Part shown: positions 45,732 to 55,592 of the stretch, one piece after another
Numbering within the stretch: the stretch's first letter is position 1
How the letters are laid out: each line of letters begins with the position of its first letter
From: Rhodococcus sp. B7740
GTDB taxonomy: Bacteria > Actinomycetota > Actinomycetes > Mycobacteriales > Mycobacteriaceae
NCBI RefSeq assembly: GCF_000954115.1
Contig: NZ_CP010797.1
Coordinates: 4,650,001 to 4,714,000 of the forward strand
Length of the DNA stretch: 64,000 bases
Direction of reading: 5' to 3'
Notes under the pieces: model-generated
Told to the model about the DNA's origin: nothing
Seen by the model: the letters and a program-made list of their open reading frames with translations, nothing else
Database searches by the model: none
Translations under genes and position numbers: made by a program

Positions 45732-46520
45732 ATGACTCGCATTCGCTCGATGGCTGCCGCCCTTGCCCTGACAGCGGCCCTCGCGGGTTGTTCCACTTCG
45801 GGAACCGCCACGCCCGCGTCCGCGCCGACGACCTCCGACACACCGGCCACGACCGAGCGCGCCGAGCCGACGAGTACAACTCCGCCCACCACGTCGAATG
45901 CCGCCGAGTCGTACGTCGTCGGCAGCACTCGGGTCACCGGATCCACGGAACATGCAACCTACGATGCCGCCATTCCGCAGCTCAGTGGTGGGGATCCCGC
46001 TGTGACGGCGGAGTTCAACGAGTCGATGCGGGCGGCCTTTCAGGACTTGATCGACGGCCACGACGGACAGGATTTCGCCCTCGGCGACGGCTACACGCCG
46101 AGCTCTACCTACGTCGGTAGGCGCGTGATCAGTTCCGAACAGATCACCGACTGGATCGCCGTGCCTGCCGGTGCCCATGGTGATTCGCTGATCTCGACCG
46201 TGACGATCGACGTCGACACCGCACAGCCGATCACCCTCGGTGACGCGTTCACCGATCTCGATGCCGGTCTGTCGAGGTTGTCCGAGCAAGCGGCGAAGAT
46301 TCTTCCGACCACCCGGGCAGGCGAGAACTTCGAGCGCTCGGGCATCGAGCCGACGGTGGCCGACTTCGGCAACTGGACCGCATCACCGGAGGGGATGAAC
46401 ATTTACTTCGGTGATTACCAGGTGGGGGCCTATGGCATCGGCCTCATCACGATCACCGTCCCATGGACCGACCTGTCCGACGTTCTCGCGCCCGGCATGC
46501 AGGACGTGCTGAGCAGTTGA
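45732..46520 (+). CDS. Lipoprotein with DUF3298/RsiV-like domain
   Basis: 262 residues from the ATG at 45732. Lipoprotein signal with lipobox LAGC, then a Thr/Pro/Ala-rich linker and an extracellular domain with HATYDAAIPQLSGGDPAVTAEFNESMRAA (DUF4163-like) and a C-terminal DUF3298-like part (YFGDYQVGAYGIGLITITVPW). This pairing occurs in RsiV and PdaC-type proteins. No enzyme active site seen; function unknown. Confidence 0.8.
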   Translation: MTRIRSMAAALALTAALAGCSTSGTATPASAPTTSDTPATTERAEPTSTTPPTTSNAAESYVVGSTRVTGSTEHATYDAAIPQLSGGDPAVTAEFNESMRAAFQDLIDGHDGQDFALGDGYTPSSTYVGRRVISSEQITDWIAVPAGAHGDSLISTVTIDVDTAQPITLGDAFTDLDAGLSRLSEQAAKILPTTRAGENFERSGIEPTVADFGNWTASPEGMNIYFGDYQVGAYGIGLITITVPWTDLSDVLAPGMQDVLSS

Positions 46521-46560
46521 CCCTCGGCGCATACCGCCACCGCAATGCGAGCATGGACCC

Positions 46561-47463
46561 ATGATGATTCGCGCAGGAGTGTTGGATGTGGAGTTCGACC
46601 GCGTCGGCGATCCGTCCGGTCCCTCGGTGGTGCTGCTACACGGGTTTCCGTACGACCCACGCGGTTACGACGACGTCGCCAGGCTGCTCGCCGAATCCGG
46701 ATACGACGTGGTGGTGCCGTATCTGCGGGGCTTCGGACCGACCCGGTTCGTCGACGCCGACACGATGCGATCCGGTGAGCAGGCCGCGATCGGCCACGAC
46801 CTGCTTGAGTTGATTCTCGCGCTGGAACTGAACGAGCCCATCGTCGCCGGCTACGACTGGGGTGGGCGAGCGGCGTGCGTCGTCGCCGCGATGTGGCCGG
46901 AGTTGGTGTCGGGCCTGGTGAGCGTGTCCGGATACCTGGTCCAGGACATCGAAGCGGCAGTGTCGACGCCGGTGTTGCCGCACCTCGAGAAGCGGTACTG
47001 GTATCAGTACTACCTGCACTCCGAGCGGGGCCGCGCCGGGCTCGCGGCCCACCGCGCAGAGATCGCACAGACACTGTGGACGGATTGGTCGCCGACCTGG
47101 CGGTTCGGCGACTCCGAGTTCGCGGCCACCGCACCCTCGTTCGACAACCCCGACTTCGTGGACGTGTCCGTGCATTCCTACCGCCACCGCTACGGCATCG
47201 AGGCCGGGGACCCGGCCTATGCAGCAACGCAGGAATCGCTGACCGAGCAACCGAGGATCACGGTGCCCACGATCGTGATCGATCCGACCGAGGACACCGT
47301 TGCCTCGCTCTACGGCAGCCCGGACCACGCGGCGCACTTCACCGATCTGATCGACGTTCGGCAGATCGACTGCGGCCACAACCCGCCGCAGGAACTGCCG
47401 GGACAGTTCGCCGACGCGGTCGTGACGCTGGGCCAGGTGGTCCGGGATCGAGAACGAAGCTAG
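46561..47463 (+). CDS. Alpha/beta hydrolase (epoxide hydrolase/dehalogenase-like)
   Basis: 300 residues. Oxyanion segment VVLLHGFPYD, nucleophile elbow VAGYDWGGRAA with Asp as nucleophile, a cap domain around 140-210, and terminal His in QIDCGHNPPQELP. An Asp nucleophile is characteristic of epoxide hydrolases and haloalkane dehalogenases rather than esterases. Convergent with the ABM gene, 6 bp apart. Confidence 0.86.
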   Translation: MMIRAGVLDVEFDRVGDPSGPSVVLLHGFPYDPRGYDDVARLLAESGYDVVVPYLRGFGPTRFVDADTMRSGEQAAIGHDLLELILALELNEPIVAGYDWGGRAACVVAAMWPELVSGLVSVSGYLVQDIEAAVSTPVLPHLEKRYWYQYYLHSERGRAGLAAHRAEIAQTLWTDWSPTWRFGDSEFAATAPSFDNPDFVDVSVHSYRHRYGIEAGDPAYAATQESLTEQPRITVPTIVIDPTEDTVASLYGSPDHAAHFTDLIDVRQIDCGHNPPQELPGQFADAVVTLGQVVRDRERS

Positions 47464-47469
47464 AACGAT

Positions 47470-47793
47470 CTAGTCGACGGCGAGTTCGCCCAGTTCGTTC
47501 CAGTCGGTGCCGTCGACCTCTTGGCTGATGATCTTCGGCGTCTCCTGCAGGTACGGCGGGAGATCCTTCTGCGCCTGCTTGAAGTGATCCGAGTTCACGT
47601 GTGTCGCACCGGCATCGGGGTCCTTGAAGGCCTCCACCAGGACGTACTCGGTCGGGTCGTCGAGGGTGCGTGACCAGAAGTACCAGAGGCACCCCTCCTC
47701 GGCCTGGCAGGCTTCGGTGAAGTCGCGCGAAATCTCGGGCCAGTTGTCGGCGTGCTCGGGCTTGACCTTGAACTTGGCGGTGATGAAGATCAA
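47470..47793 (-). CDS. Antibiotic biosynthesis monooxygenase (ABM) domain protein
   Basis: 107 residues from a TTG with GAGGAG 6 bases ahead. Ferredoxin-like ABM fold: FITAKFKVKPEHADNWPEISRDF, then GCLWYFWSRTLDDPTEYVLVEAFKD, then HVNSDHF. Members oxidise small aromatics or act as quinone/heme-binding enzymes. It lies 46 bp downstream of the ADH operon on the same strand, so it may be its last gene. Confidence 0.85.
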   Translation of the reverse strand: MIFITAKFKVKPEHADNWPEISRDFTEACQAEEGCLWYFWSRTLDDPTEYVLVEAFKDPDAGATHVNSDHFKQAQKDLPPYLQETPKIISQEVDGTDWNELGELAVD

Positions 47794-47839
47794 CGTTGCT
47801 CCTCGTTGTTGGGGTTGTGGCGGTGGTTACTACCCGATT

Positions 47840-48874
47840 TCAGGGTACGAGAATCGCGCGGCCGCGAACCCGTCCGTTGTCGAGGTCGTCGATGGCACTC
47901 TGAAAGTCGTCCAGTGCGTAGGTCTGCGTATGCAGGTTCACGGCACCGCGCGCGGCGAGAGACATCAGATCGCACAGGTCGTTGTAGGACCCGACGAGGT
48001 TGCCGACGATGTTCTTCTCCGCCGACACCAGGTCGATGGTCGGCACGTCGACGTTCTCGCCGTAGCCGATCACGTGGTAGTCACCGGCCCGTCTGGTCAT
48101 CGCCAAACCCTCTGCGGTGGAGCCATTTTCGCCGACGAAGTCGAGAACGACCTCGGCGCCGAATCCGCCCGTGAGCTCCATGACCTGGTCGATCTGGCTG
48201 CCGTCGGCGACCACCGCGTGATCGGCACCGAGAGTCAGGGCGAGCTTGACGGCATCGGCGTTGCGGTCGATGACGATGAGCTCCGCGGGCGACAGCGCCT
48301 CCAGCACCTGGATACCGATGTGGCCGAGGCCGCCTGCACCGATGACGACGCATTTATCGCGTGGAGTCAGCCGCCGGGCCGCTTTGGCGGCGGCGTGGTA
48401 CGCCGTCAGGCCTGCATCGGCCAGCGCTGCCACCGCGGACGGTTCGAGCGAATCGTCGATCTTCACCACTGTCCTGGCGTTGGTCCGCAGATAGTCCGCG
48501 TACCCGCCGTTGGTGTCGATCCCGGGGAAATCACTGCTCTCGCAATGCACGTCGTCTCCGGACCGGCATGCCCGGCACAGTCCGCACGTGACCAACGGGT
48601 GCAGGATCACCTTGTCGCCCTCGCGGACGTTGGTGACGGCCGAACCGACCGCGTGCACCCATCCGGCGTTCTCGTGTCCGATCGTGTACGGCAGTGTGAC
48701 ACCGGACTTCTCGGCCCACTGGCCTTCGAGGATGTGCAGATCGGTGCGGCACACGCCTGCCCCGCCGATCTTCACGATCACGTCGAGAGGGCCTCGAACC
48801 ACGGGGATCGGTACCTCGGTCATCTCCAGATTCTTGTGATACCCGACCACCTGGACGGCGCGCATCGTGCTCAT
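47840..48874 (-). CDS. NAD(P)-dependent zinc alcohol dehydrogenase
   Basis: 344 residues. Catalytic zinc ligands Cys42 and His67-Glu68 (TIGHENAG), structural zinc cysteines 97, 100, 103 and 111, and Rossmann loop VVIGAGGLGHIG. Start overlaps the upstream DUF59 gene (ATGA). The same gene trio (amidohydrolase, DUF59, ADH) follows prmACBD in Rhodococcus propane monooxygenase loci, where the ADH (PrmE-like) oxidises the alcohol product. Confidence 0.9.
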   Translation of the reverse strand: MSTMRAVQVVGYHKNLEMTEVPIPVVRGPLDVIVKIGGAGVCRTDLHILEGQWAEKSGVTLPYTIGHENAGWVHAVGSAVTNVREGDKVILHPLVTCGLCRACRSGDDVHCESSDFPGIDTNGGYADYLRTNARTVVKIDDSLEPSAVAALADAGLTAYHAAAKAARRLTPRDKCVVIGAGGLGHIGIQVLEALSPAELIVIDRNADAVKLALTLGADHAVVADGSQIDQVMELTGGFGAEVVLDFVGENGSTAEGLAMTRRAGDYHVIGYGENVDVPTIDLVSAEKNIVGNLVGSYNDLCDLMSLAARGAVNLHTQTYALDDFQSAIDDLDNGRVRGRAILVP

Positions 48875-49650
48875 CGTGACTGCTCCTGTGTTGTGGTGTG
48901 CTGGACGGTGAGGGAGGTGAGGGGGATGAACGCGCCCTCCTCGCGAGGGACTTGCTGTTCTTCCGCGCCGGGGTAGCGAGTCTGCAGCAACCCACGACAG
49001 AAGTGCGCGTTGCCGTCGATCGAGACGCGGGTGGCGCGGGCGCGCCGCATCACCATCGTGAGATCACCGGTGTGTGGGCGACCGGTGTGGTCGACCAGAG
49101 CCGGAGCGGCCGGGTCGATTCTCAGCCCGAGTGCCTCGCGGCGGCGAAGCAGAGCGGTCGACGTGCGATCGTCCGCAAGATCCCCGAGAACCACTGCGGC
49201 CAAGTCGTTCTCGGTCGCACCGGGATTCGCTCGCAGCCACCCCTGGAGAGAACGTTCCATCGCCGCCACATACGCCTTGCGGCGGAACGTCGCGCGCAAC
49301 TCCTCGAGGTCCTCCTCGGCTTCGTGGCCGAAGGTGCCTCGATATCCTGCGTCGGCGGCGAGGCCGGCGTTGATCTTGTCCGAGTCGTGGTGATCGTCCA
49401 GTTCGACGAGAACATGCTCGGTCCACGGCAGTGCCGTCAGCACGTCCTTCGCATCCCCCGACATGAGGTACGCGAAGTTCGGCGAGCAGAACGACGTGGG
49501 CAACCGCAGATGAACGTGGACGGTGCTCTCGTCGACCTCGAGGGATCGGACGAAGCCGAGATCGGTGATGGGCTCGTCCAATTCGGGATCCAGGACGACA
49601 CCGAGGGCGGCGTAGGCCTCGTCCTTCCTGGTGGTCGTGGCAGTCGTCAT
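48871..49650 (-). CDS. DUF59/MIP18-type metal-sulfur cluster assembly protein
   Basis: 259 residues from the ATG at 49650, immediately beside the amidohydrolase stop. The N-terminal 100 residues are a DUF59 domain (ALGVVLDPELDEPITDLGFVRSL; PTSFCSPNFAY with Cys55), known for iron-sulfur or metal-cluster assembly. The C-terminal 150 residues are specific to the propane-type monooxygenase loci. Probably helps mature the di-iron hydroxylase in those loci, but no hydroxylase is encoded nearby. Confidence 0.83.
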   Translation of the reverse strand: MTTATTTRKDEAYAALGVVLDPELDEPITDLGFVRSLEVDESTVHVHLRLPTSFCSPNFAYLMSGDAKDVLTALPWTEHVLVELDDHHDSDKINAGLAADAGYRGTFGHEAEEDLEELRATFRRKAYVAAMERSLQGWLRANPGATENDLAAVVLGDLADDRTSTALLRRREALGLRIDPAAPALVDHTGRPHTGDLTMVMRRARATRVSIDGNAHFCRGLLQTRYPGAEEQQVPREEGAFIPLTSLTVQHTTTQEQSR

Positions 49651-49651
49651 C

Positions 49652-50695
49652 TCAGACCGCCGCGAGGTCGGCGCGCTCGGGCTGACGCGGTCCGGTCTCG
49701 GTCTCGTCGGCGTCGGGCAGCTGCAGCTCTGCAGGGACCTCGATGTCGTAGAGCTTGGCGGCGTTGAGTCCGAGCACCTTCTTCTTCTGCTCGAGCGTGA
49801 TGGGAGCGTATTCGTCGAGGGACTCGTGGATCTGGAAGTCGACGAATCCTTCGACCAGCCACTTGGGCGTCCACAGTGCGTAGTCGGAGGAGAAGAAGAT
49901 GCGGTCCTCGCCCAGCCAGTACAGCAGCTCACCCATGATCTGGCCGAAGTACTTTGGACGTGTGTGCATGAACGGAATGGCCACCGCGAGACCGGCGTAC
50001 ACGTTGGGTTCCTGGGTCGCGATCCAGCAGAAGTCCTCGAGCCGGGGCAGTCCGCAGTGCTCGACGACGAAGTTCAGATCGGTGAAGTCGGTGGCCACGT
50101 GGTCGACGTCCGCTACGTCGAACGCATCTCGATCGAGCGGACGGATGGTCGGTCCCTTGTGCACGTGGATGTTCTTGATGCCGACTTCGCGGCAGACCTC
50201 GAGGTAGCGCCGCGTCCAGTCGTCGTCGAGCTTGTAGCCGCGGGAATCGCCGTGCCACTCGGCGGTGTAGAGCTTGACGCCCTTGAGTCCGAAGCGCTCG
50301 GCGTCGGCTCGCAGCTGGTCGAGGCCACGTTCGCCGTTGCGCGGATCGAAGTGGTGGTTGTAGGTCAGCTTGTCCGGGTGCGCGGCGGCCAACGCCGACG
50401 CCTCCTCGGTCTGTCCGAACCCGTTGTTGTAGAACTCGCCGAGGTGGGCGGGCTGGAAGATGGCGTGATCGACGTAGCCGACCTCGAACAGGTCGTGCAT
50501 CAGGCGCTCGCCACCCTGGTAGAGGTACTCGTCGTACGTCCACAGTTCGCTCTCGGGGGACAGGTTGCGGTGGTAGTCGTAGAAGCAGTCGATGAACTGC
50601 TTGCCGTGGATGTTGCGCTGGTTCTGCTCCCGCGCGTCCCACAGAGCGATGTGAGCGTCGACGATGAAGAACTTCTCGCCATTCTTGGTGTACAT
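49652..50695 (-). CDS. Amidohydrolase family protein of propane-monooxygenase loci
   Basis: 347 residues from the ATG at 50695. Amidohydrolase_2-type barrel: FIVDAHIALWD at the N-terminus, GLKGVKLYTAEW, IKNIHVHKGPTIRP, NFVVEHCGLP and FFSSDYALWTP with the terminal Asp. The second His of the usual HxH metal motif is Ala17, so metal binding may differ. Homologues lie directly after prmD/mimD and are thought to support monooxygenase function. First gene of the operon. Confidence 0.85.
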   Translation of the reverse strand: MYTKNGEKFFIVDAHIALWDAREQNQRNIHGKQFIDCFYDYHRNLSPESELWTYDEYLYQGGERLMHDLFEVGYVDHAIFQPAHLGEFYNNGFGQTEEASALAAAHPDKLTYNHHFDPRNGERGLDQLRADAERFGLKGVKLYTAEWHGDSRGYKLDDDWTRRYLEVCREVGIKNIHVHKGPTIRPLDRDAFDVADVDHVATDFTDLNFVVEHCGLPRLEDFCWIATQEPNVYAGLAVAIPFMHTRPKYFGQIMGELLYWLGEDRIFFSSDYALWTPKWLVEGFVDFQIHESLDEYAPITLEQKKKVLGLNAAKLYDIEVPAELQLPDADETETGPRQPERADLAAV

Positions 50696-50721
50696 GCGGT
50701 GTGCCTCCCGGATGGTGCGAT

Positions 50722-50739
50722 ACGTGACGTGCGTCACGT
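50722..50739. promoter_or_regulatory. Palindrome in the divergent regulatory region
   Basis: Perfect inverted repeat ACGTGACG-TG-CGTCACGT, 27 bp upstream of the amidohydrolase start. A candidate binding site for a regulator, possibly CRP-like or the divergent activator. Confidence 0.5.
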
Positions 50740-50788
50740 CGTTATGGGAACGACGGTAGGTCCGAATCGAGCCGGCGTCGCGGCCTCG

Positions 50789-50807
50789 GCGTCTCAATTC
50801 GAGACGC
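50789..50807. promoter_or_regulatory. Second palindrome, candidate activator site
   Basis: GCGTCTC-AATTC-GAGACGC, a perfect 7-bp inverted repeat. The GTCTC/GAGAC core resembles upstream activating sequences used by AcoR-type regulators. Lies just before the regulator gene, in position to act on both divergent units. Confidence 0.5.
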
Positions 50808-50850
50808 TGCCCCGGCACAGATGGCGACATGCGAATGTAACCTGGATCAC

Positions 50851-52311
50851 ATGGCAGATTCCGGGGGTCTCTCGCGAGCCCGACTCCACTCGGAGCCGCT
50901 CGCTGCCGTCTCGCATCGGCTCCTCGCGTCCTGGCACCGAAGCCAGCGGTACGGGGTGTCGCTCGACGAGGTTGCTCCGGTCTTCTCGGGAACCTACGAC
51001 GACGAGTCCCTGTTCTACCGATGCGGCCGCGAGGTGCTCAACGGGTTGCGCGACACGTTGGCGAACGAACCGGTGTCGATGATGCTCACCGACGCCGACG
51101 GTCTCGTGTTGGACCGAGTCAGCGCCGATCGCGATCTGCTGGCCGCGCTCGACCGTGTGCATCTGGCGCCCGGCTTCTCGTATGCGGAGGACCAGGCCGG
51201 TACCAACGGCCTGGCGCTGGCGCTGGCGGATCAGGTGCCCGCAGTGGTGAGGGCGGACGAACACTACTCGCTCTCGCTCGCCGGCTACACGTGCGCGGCT
51301 GCGCCGGTCCTCGATCCCCTCACCGGCAGGGTGGAGGGCTGCGTCAATCTGACCACCTGGTCGGAGTCGTCGTCGGATCTGCTTCTGGCCCTTGCGCAGT
51401 CGGCGGCAGGCAACACCTCGGCGATGATGCTCGCGCGGGCACAGGGTCAGCATCCACGGCCTGCTCCGCGCGGTGAGGTGTTCCGGGTCGAGACCGCTCA
51501 CAGCGGGCCGGGATCGGGCATACTCGACGACCTTTCCCCTGGCTGGCGTAGTGCACTGGGGTCTGCGGAAGCTGCTCTGGCCGAACATGGTTCGATTCTC
51601 ATGGTCGGTGAGCCGGGGTCGGGCCGGGCCACCGTGCTCGCTCGCGCACTGCGCGCGGCACGCCCGCGCGGCCGCATCCTCAGCGCCGGAGCACCGGCAG
51701 CCCGCGACGTCGACGCCTGGCTCGACCTCTGGACGCCCGAGCTGCCGAAACCCGATACGGCAGTGATCATCCGCGATGTCGACAGGCTTCCCGCGCGTGC
51801 AGCCGACGCCCTCGCCGAACTGATCCGCCGCGCCGGCCACGGCGTACCCGTCACCGTCACGGCGTCGAACTACGACGACGTGCCCCCGGCACTCGCGGGA
51901 CTGCTGCGCACCGTGGTCGAGGTACCGCCGCTGCGAAACAGGCCCGACGACATCGCCCCGCTCGCCCTCCATCTGGCCGGTCGAGTACGCGGCCGCCAGG
52001 TCACGCTCACCCCGGCTGCCGAGCGAGCGCTGCGCGAACATCCGTGGCCGGGCAACGTCGGTGAGCTGGCCACGGTGATGCACAAGGCAGCCGTCCGCGC
52101 CGACGTCATCGGAGTCCACCATCTACCGCCGGAGGTGCTCTCGCGCACCACCCATCGGCTCACGCGCATCGAGACGTTCGAGCGCGACGAGATGATCCGC
52201 GTGCTCTCTCGCCCCGGCATCACCATGAACGACGCGGTCGAGGAACTCGGGATGAGTCGAGCGACCATCTATCGCAAACGCGACCGATACGGCATCACGC
52301 TTCGTTCCTGA
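50851..52311 (+). CDS. AcoR/MimR-like GAF-Fis family transcriptional activator
   Basis: 486 residues from the ATG at 50851; an ATG at 50821 is also possible. The N-terminal region carries a GAF sensor (about 60-200: FSYAEDQAGTNGLALALA). A degenerate AAA module has Walker A GEPGSGRAT with Arg for Lys, Walker B VIIRDVDRLP and no GAFTGA loop. The Fis-type HTH ends the protein (MNDAVEELGMSRATIYRKRDR). Without GAFTGA it cannot work as a classical sigma54 activator, which fits an actinobacterium lacking sigma54. MimR and PrmR-like regulators of this type control propane monooxygenase operons. Confidence 0.86.
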   Translation: MADSGGLSRARLHSEPLAAVSHRLLASWHRSQRYGVSLDEVAPVFSGTYDDESLFYRCGREVLNGLRDTLANEPVSMMLTDADGLVLDRVSADRDLLAALDRVHLAPGFSYAEDQAGTNGLALALADQVPAVVRADEHYSLSLAGYTCAAAPVLDPLTGRVEGCVNLTTWSESSSDLLLALAQSAAGNTSAMMLARAQGQHPRPAPRGEVFRVETAHSGPGSGILDDLSPGWRSALGSAEAALAEHGSILMVGEPGSGRATVLARALRAARPRGRILSAGAPAARDVDAWLDLWTPELPKPDTAVIIRDVDRLPARAADALAELIRRAGHGVPVTVTASNYDDVPPALAGLLRTVVEVPPLRNRPDDIAPLALHLAGRVRGRQVTLTPAAERALREHPWPGNVGELATVMHKAAVRADVIGVHHLPPEVLSRTTHRLTRIETFERDEMIRVLSRPGITMNDAVEELGMSRATIYRKRDRYGITLRS

Positions 52312-52329
52312 TCGCTTACCCTCGACCTC

Positions 52330-53283
52330 ATGGCCAGTAGCTCTCCGTCGATCGAGTTACCGGTCGGTGACCGCATCGTCCGCATCTCCAACCCCGAGCG
52401 TGTGTACTTCCCCGAAAGCGGAGCCACCAAGCTGGATTTGGTGAACTACTACCTGAGCGTGGGCGACGGCATCGTGCGGGCGCTTCGGGAGCGCCCGTGC
52501 ATGATGCATCGCTTTCCCAAGGGACTGGCCGGTGACAAGGTGCACCAGAAGCGGGTGCCGAACGGCGCGCCGCCGTGGCTCGAGACCGTGCAGGTGACGT
52601 TTCCCCGCTACAACCGCACCGCGGACGAGCTGTGCGTGACCGAACTGGCGCACGTGGCCTGGGCGGTGCAGATGTCGACCGTGGAGTTCCATCCGTGGAA
52701 CAGCCGCCGCGCCGACGTCGAGATGCCCGACGAGTGGCGCATCGACCTCGATCCGATGCCCGACTGTTCCTTCGACCGGGTCCGACGTGTCGCCGGGGTC
52801 GTTCAGGAGGTGCTGGGAGATCTGGGGGCCGTCGGCTGGCCCAAGACCTCCGGTGGGCACGGTCTGCACATCTACGTGCGCATCGACCCGGCTTACGGGT
52901 TCAAGGACTTGCGGAGGGCTGCACTGGCTTTCGCGCGTGAGGTCGAGCGCCGCGCACCCGAGGACGTGACGACGACGTGGTGGCGCAAGGACCGCGACCC
53001 GTCGAAACTGTTCGTCGACTACAACCAGAACGCCCGCGATCACACCATCGCCAGCGCGTATTCGGTGCGCGGGAATCAGCAGGCGACGGTGTCGACGCCG
53101 ATTTCGTGGGACGAGGTTGCCGACGTCGATCCGCGCGAGTTCACGATGTTCACGGTGCCGGCCAGATTCGCCGAGTTGGGGGACCTGCACGCGGGCATCG
53201 ACGATGCGGTGTTCGCGATCGACGAGCTACTCGAATGGGCGGAGCGCGACGAGCACGAGGGTTTGACGGAGCCCGAGGAGTAG
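52330..53283 (+). CDS. Stand-alone LigD-type polymerase/primase domain protein
   Basis: 317 residues covering just the archaeo-eukaryotic primase-like polymerase domain of NHEJ LigD. Motifs: VYFPESGATKLDLVNYY, RFPKGLAGDKVHQKR, EWRIDLDPMPDCSFDRVR (catalytic Asp pair), KTSGGHGLHIYV and KLFVDYNQNARDHTIASAYSVR. No ligase or phosphoesterase domain and no Ku gene in the window. Mycobacteria encode similar solo PolDom proteins. Probably incorporates ribonucleotides or primes in DNA repair. Confidence 0.92.
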   Translation: MASSSPSIELPVGDRIVRISNPERVYFPESGATKLDLVNYYLSVGDGIVRALRERPCMMHRFPKGLAGDKVHQKRVPNGAPPWLETVQVTFPRYNRTADELCVTELAHVAWAVQMSTVEFHPWNSRRADVEMPDEWRIDLDPMPDCSFDRVRRVAGVVQEVLGDLGAVGWPKTSGGHGLHIYVRIDPAYGFKDLRRAALAFAREVERRAPEDVTTTWWRKDRDPSKLFVDYNQNARDHTIASAYSVRGNQQATVSTPISWDEVADVDPREFTMFTVPARFAELGDLHAGIDDAVFAIDELLEWAERDEHEGLTEPEE

Positions 53284-53342
53284 CCGAACTCGAAGTTGTG
53301 GACGGAAATCGGCGGAAATCCGTCCATAACTTCGAGTTCGGC
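53283..53342. terminator. Long inverted repeat between convergent genes
   Basis: Arms of about 24 bases (GCCGAACTCGAAGTTGTGGA and its complement near 53323-53342) with few mismatches flank a 12-base loop. Sits exactly between the PolDom stop and the argG stop. No U-tract; its size suggests a repeat element acting as a bidirectional terminator. Confidence 0.7.
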
Positions 53343-53350
53343 GGCAAAAA

Positions 53351-55493
<2,143 letters not shown>

Positions 55494-55546
55494 GACGTGA
55501 TCCTAGCGTGGGGTTGACCGATGAGGTGTTCTGCGCCACACTCTAC

Positions 55547-55557
55547 CTGTCAGACAG
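55547..55557. promoter_or_regulatory. Candidate GntR operator
   Basis: CTGTC-A-GACAG palindrome in the 99-bp gap between the GntR gene and aspA. Size and symmetry fit FadR-subfamily sites. A second GGACAG follows at 55560. Confidence 0.5.
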
Positions 55558-55592
55558 CCGGACAGCTGGACACCCTCACCTAGGAGCGCACC

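Noticed and set aside
50851..52311. Classical sigma54 enhancer-binding activator
   Set aside because: Walker A Lys is Arg and the GAFTGA loop is missing. No -24/-12 promoter (GG-N10-GC) stands out ahead of the operon, and actinobacteria generally lack sigma54.
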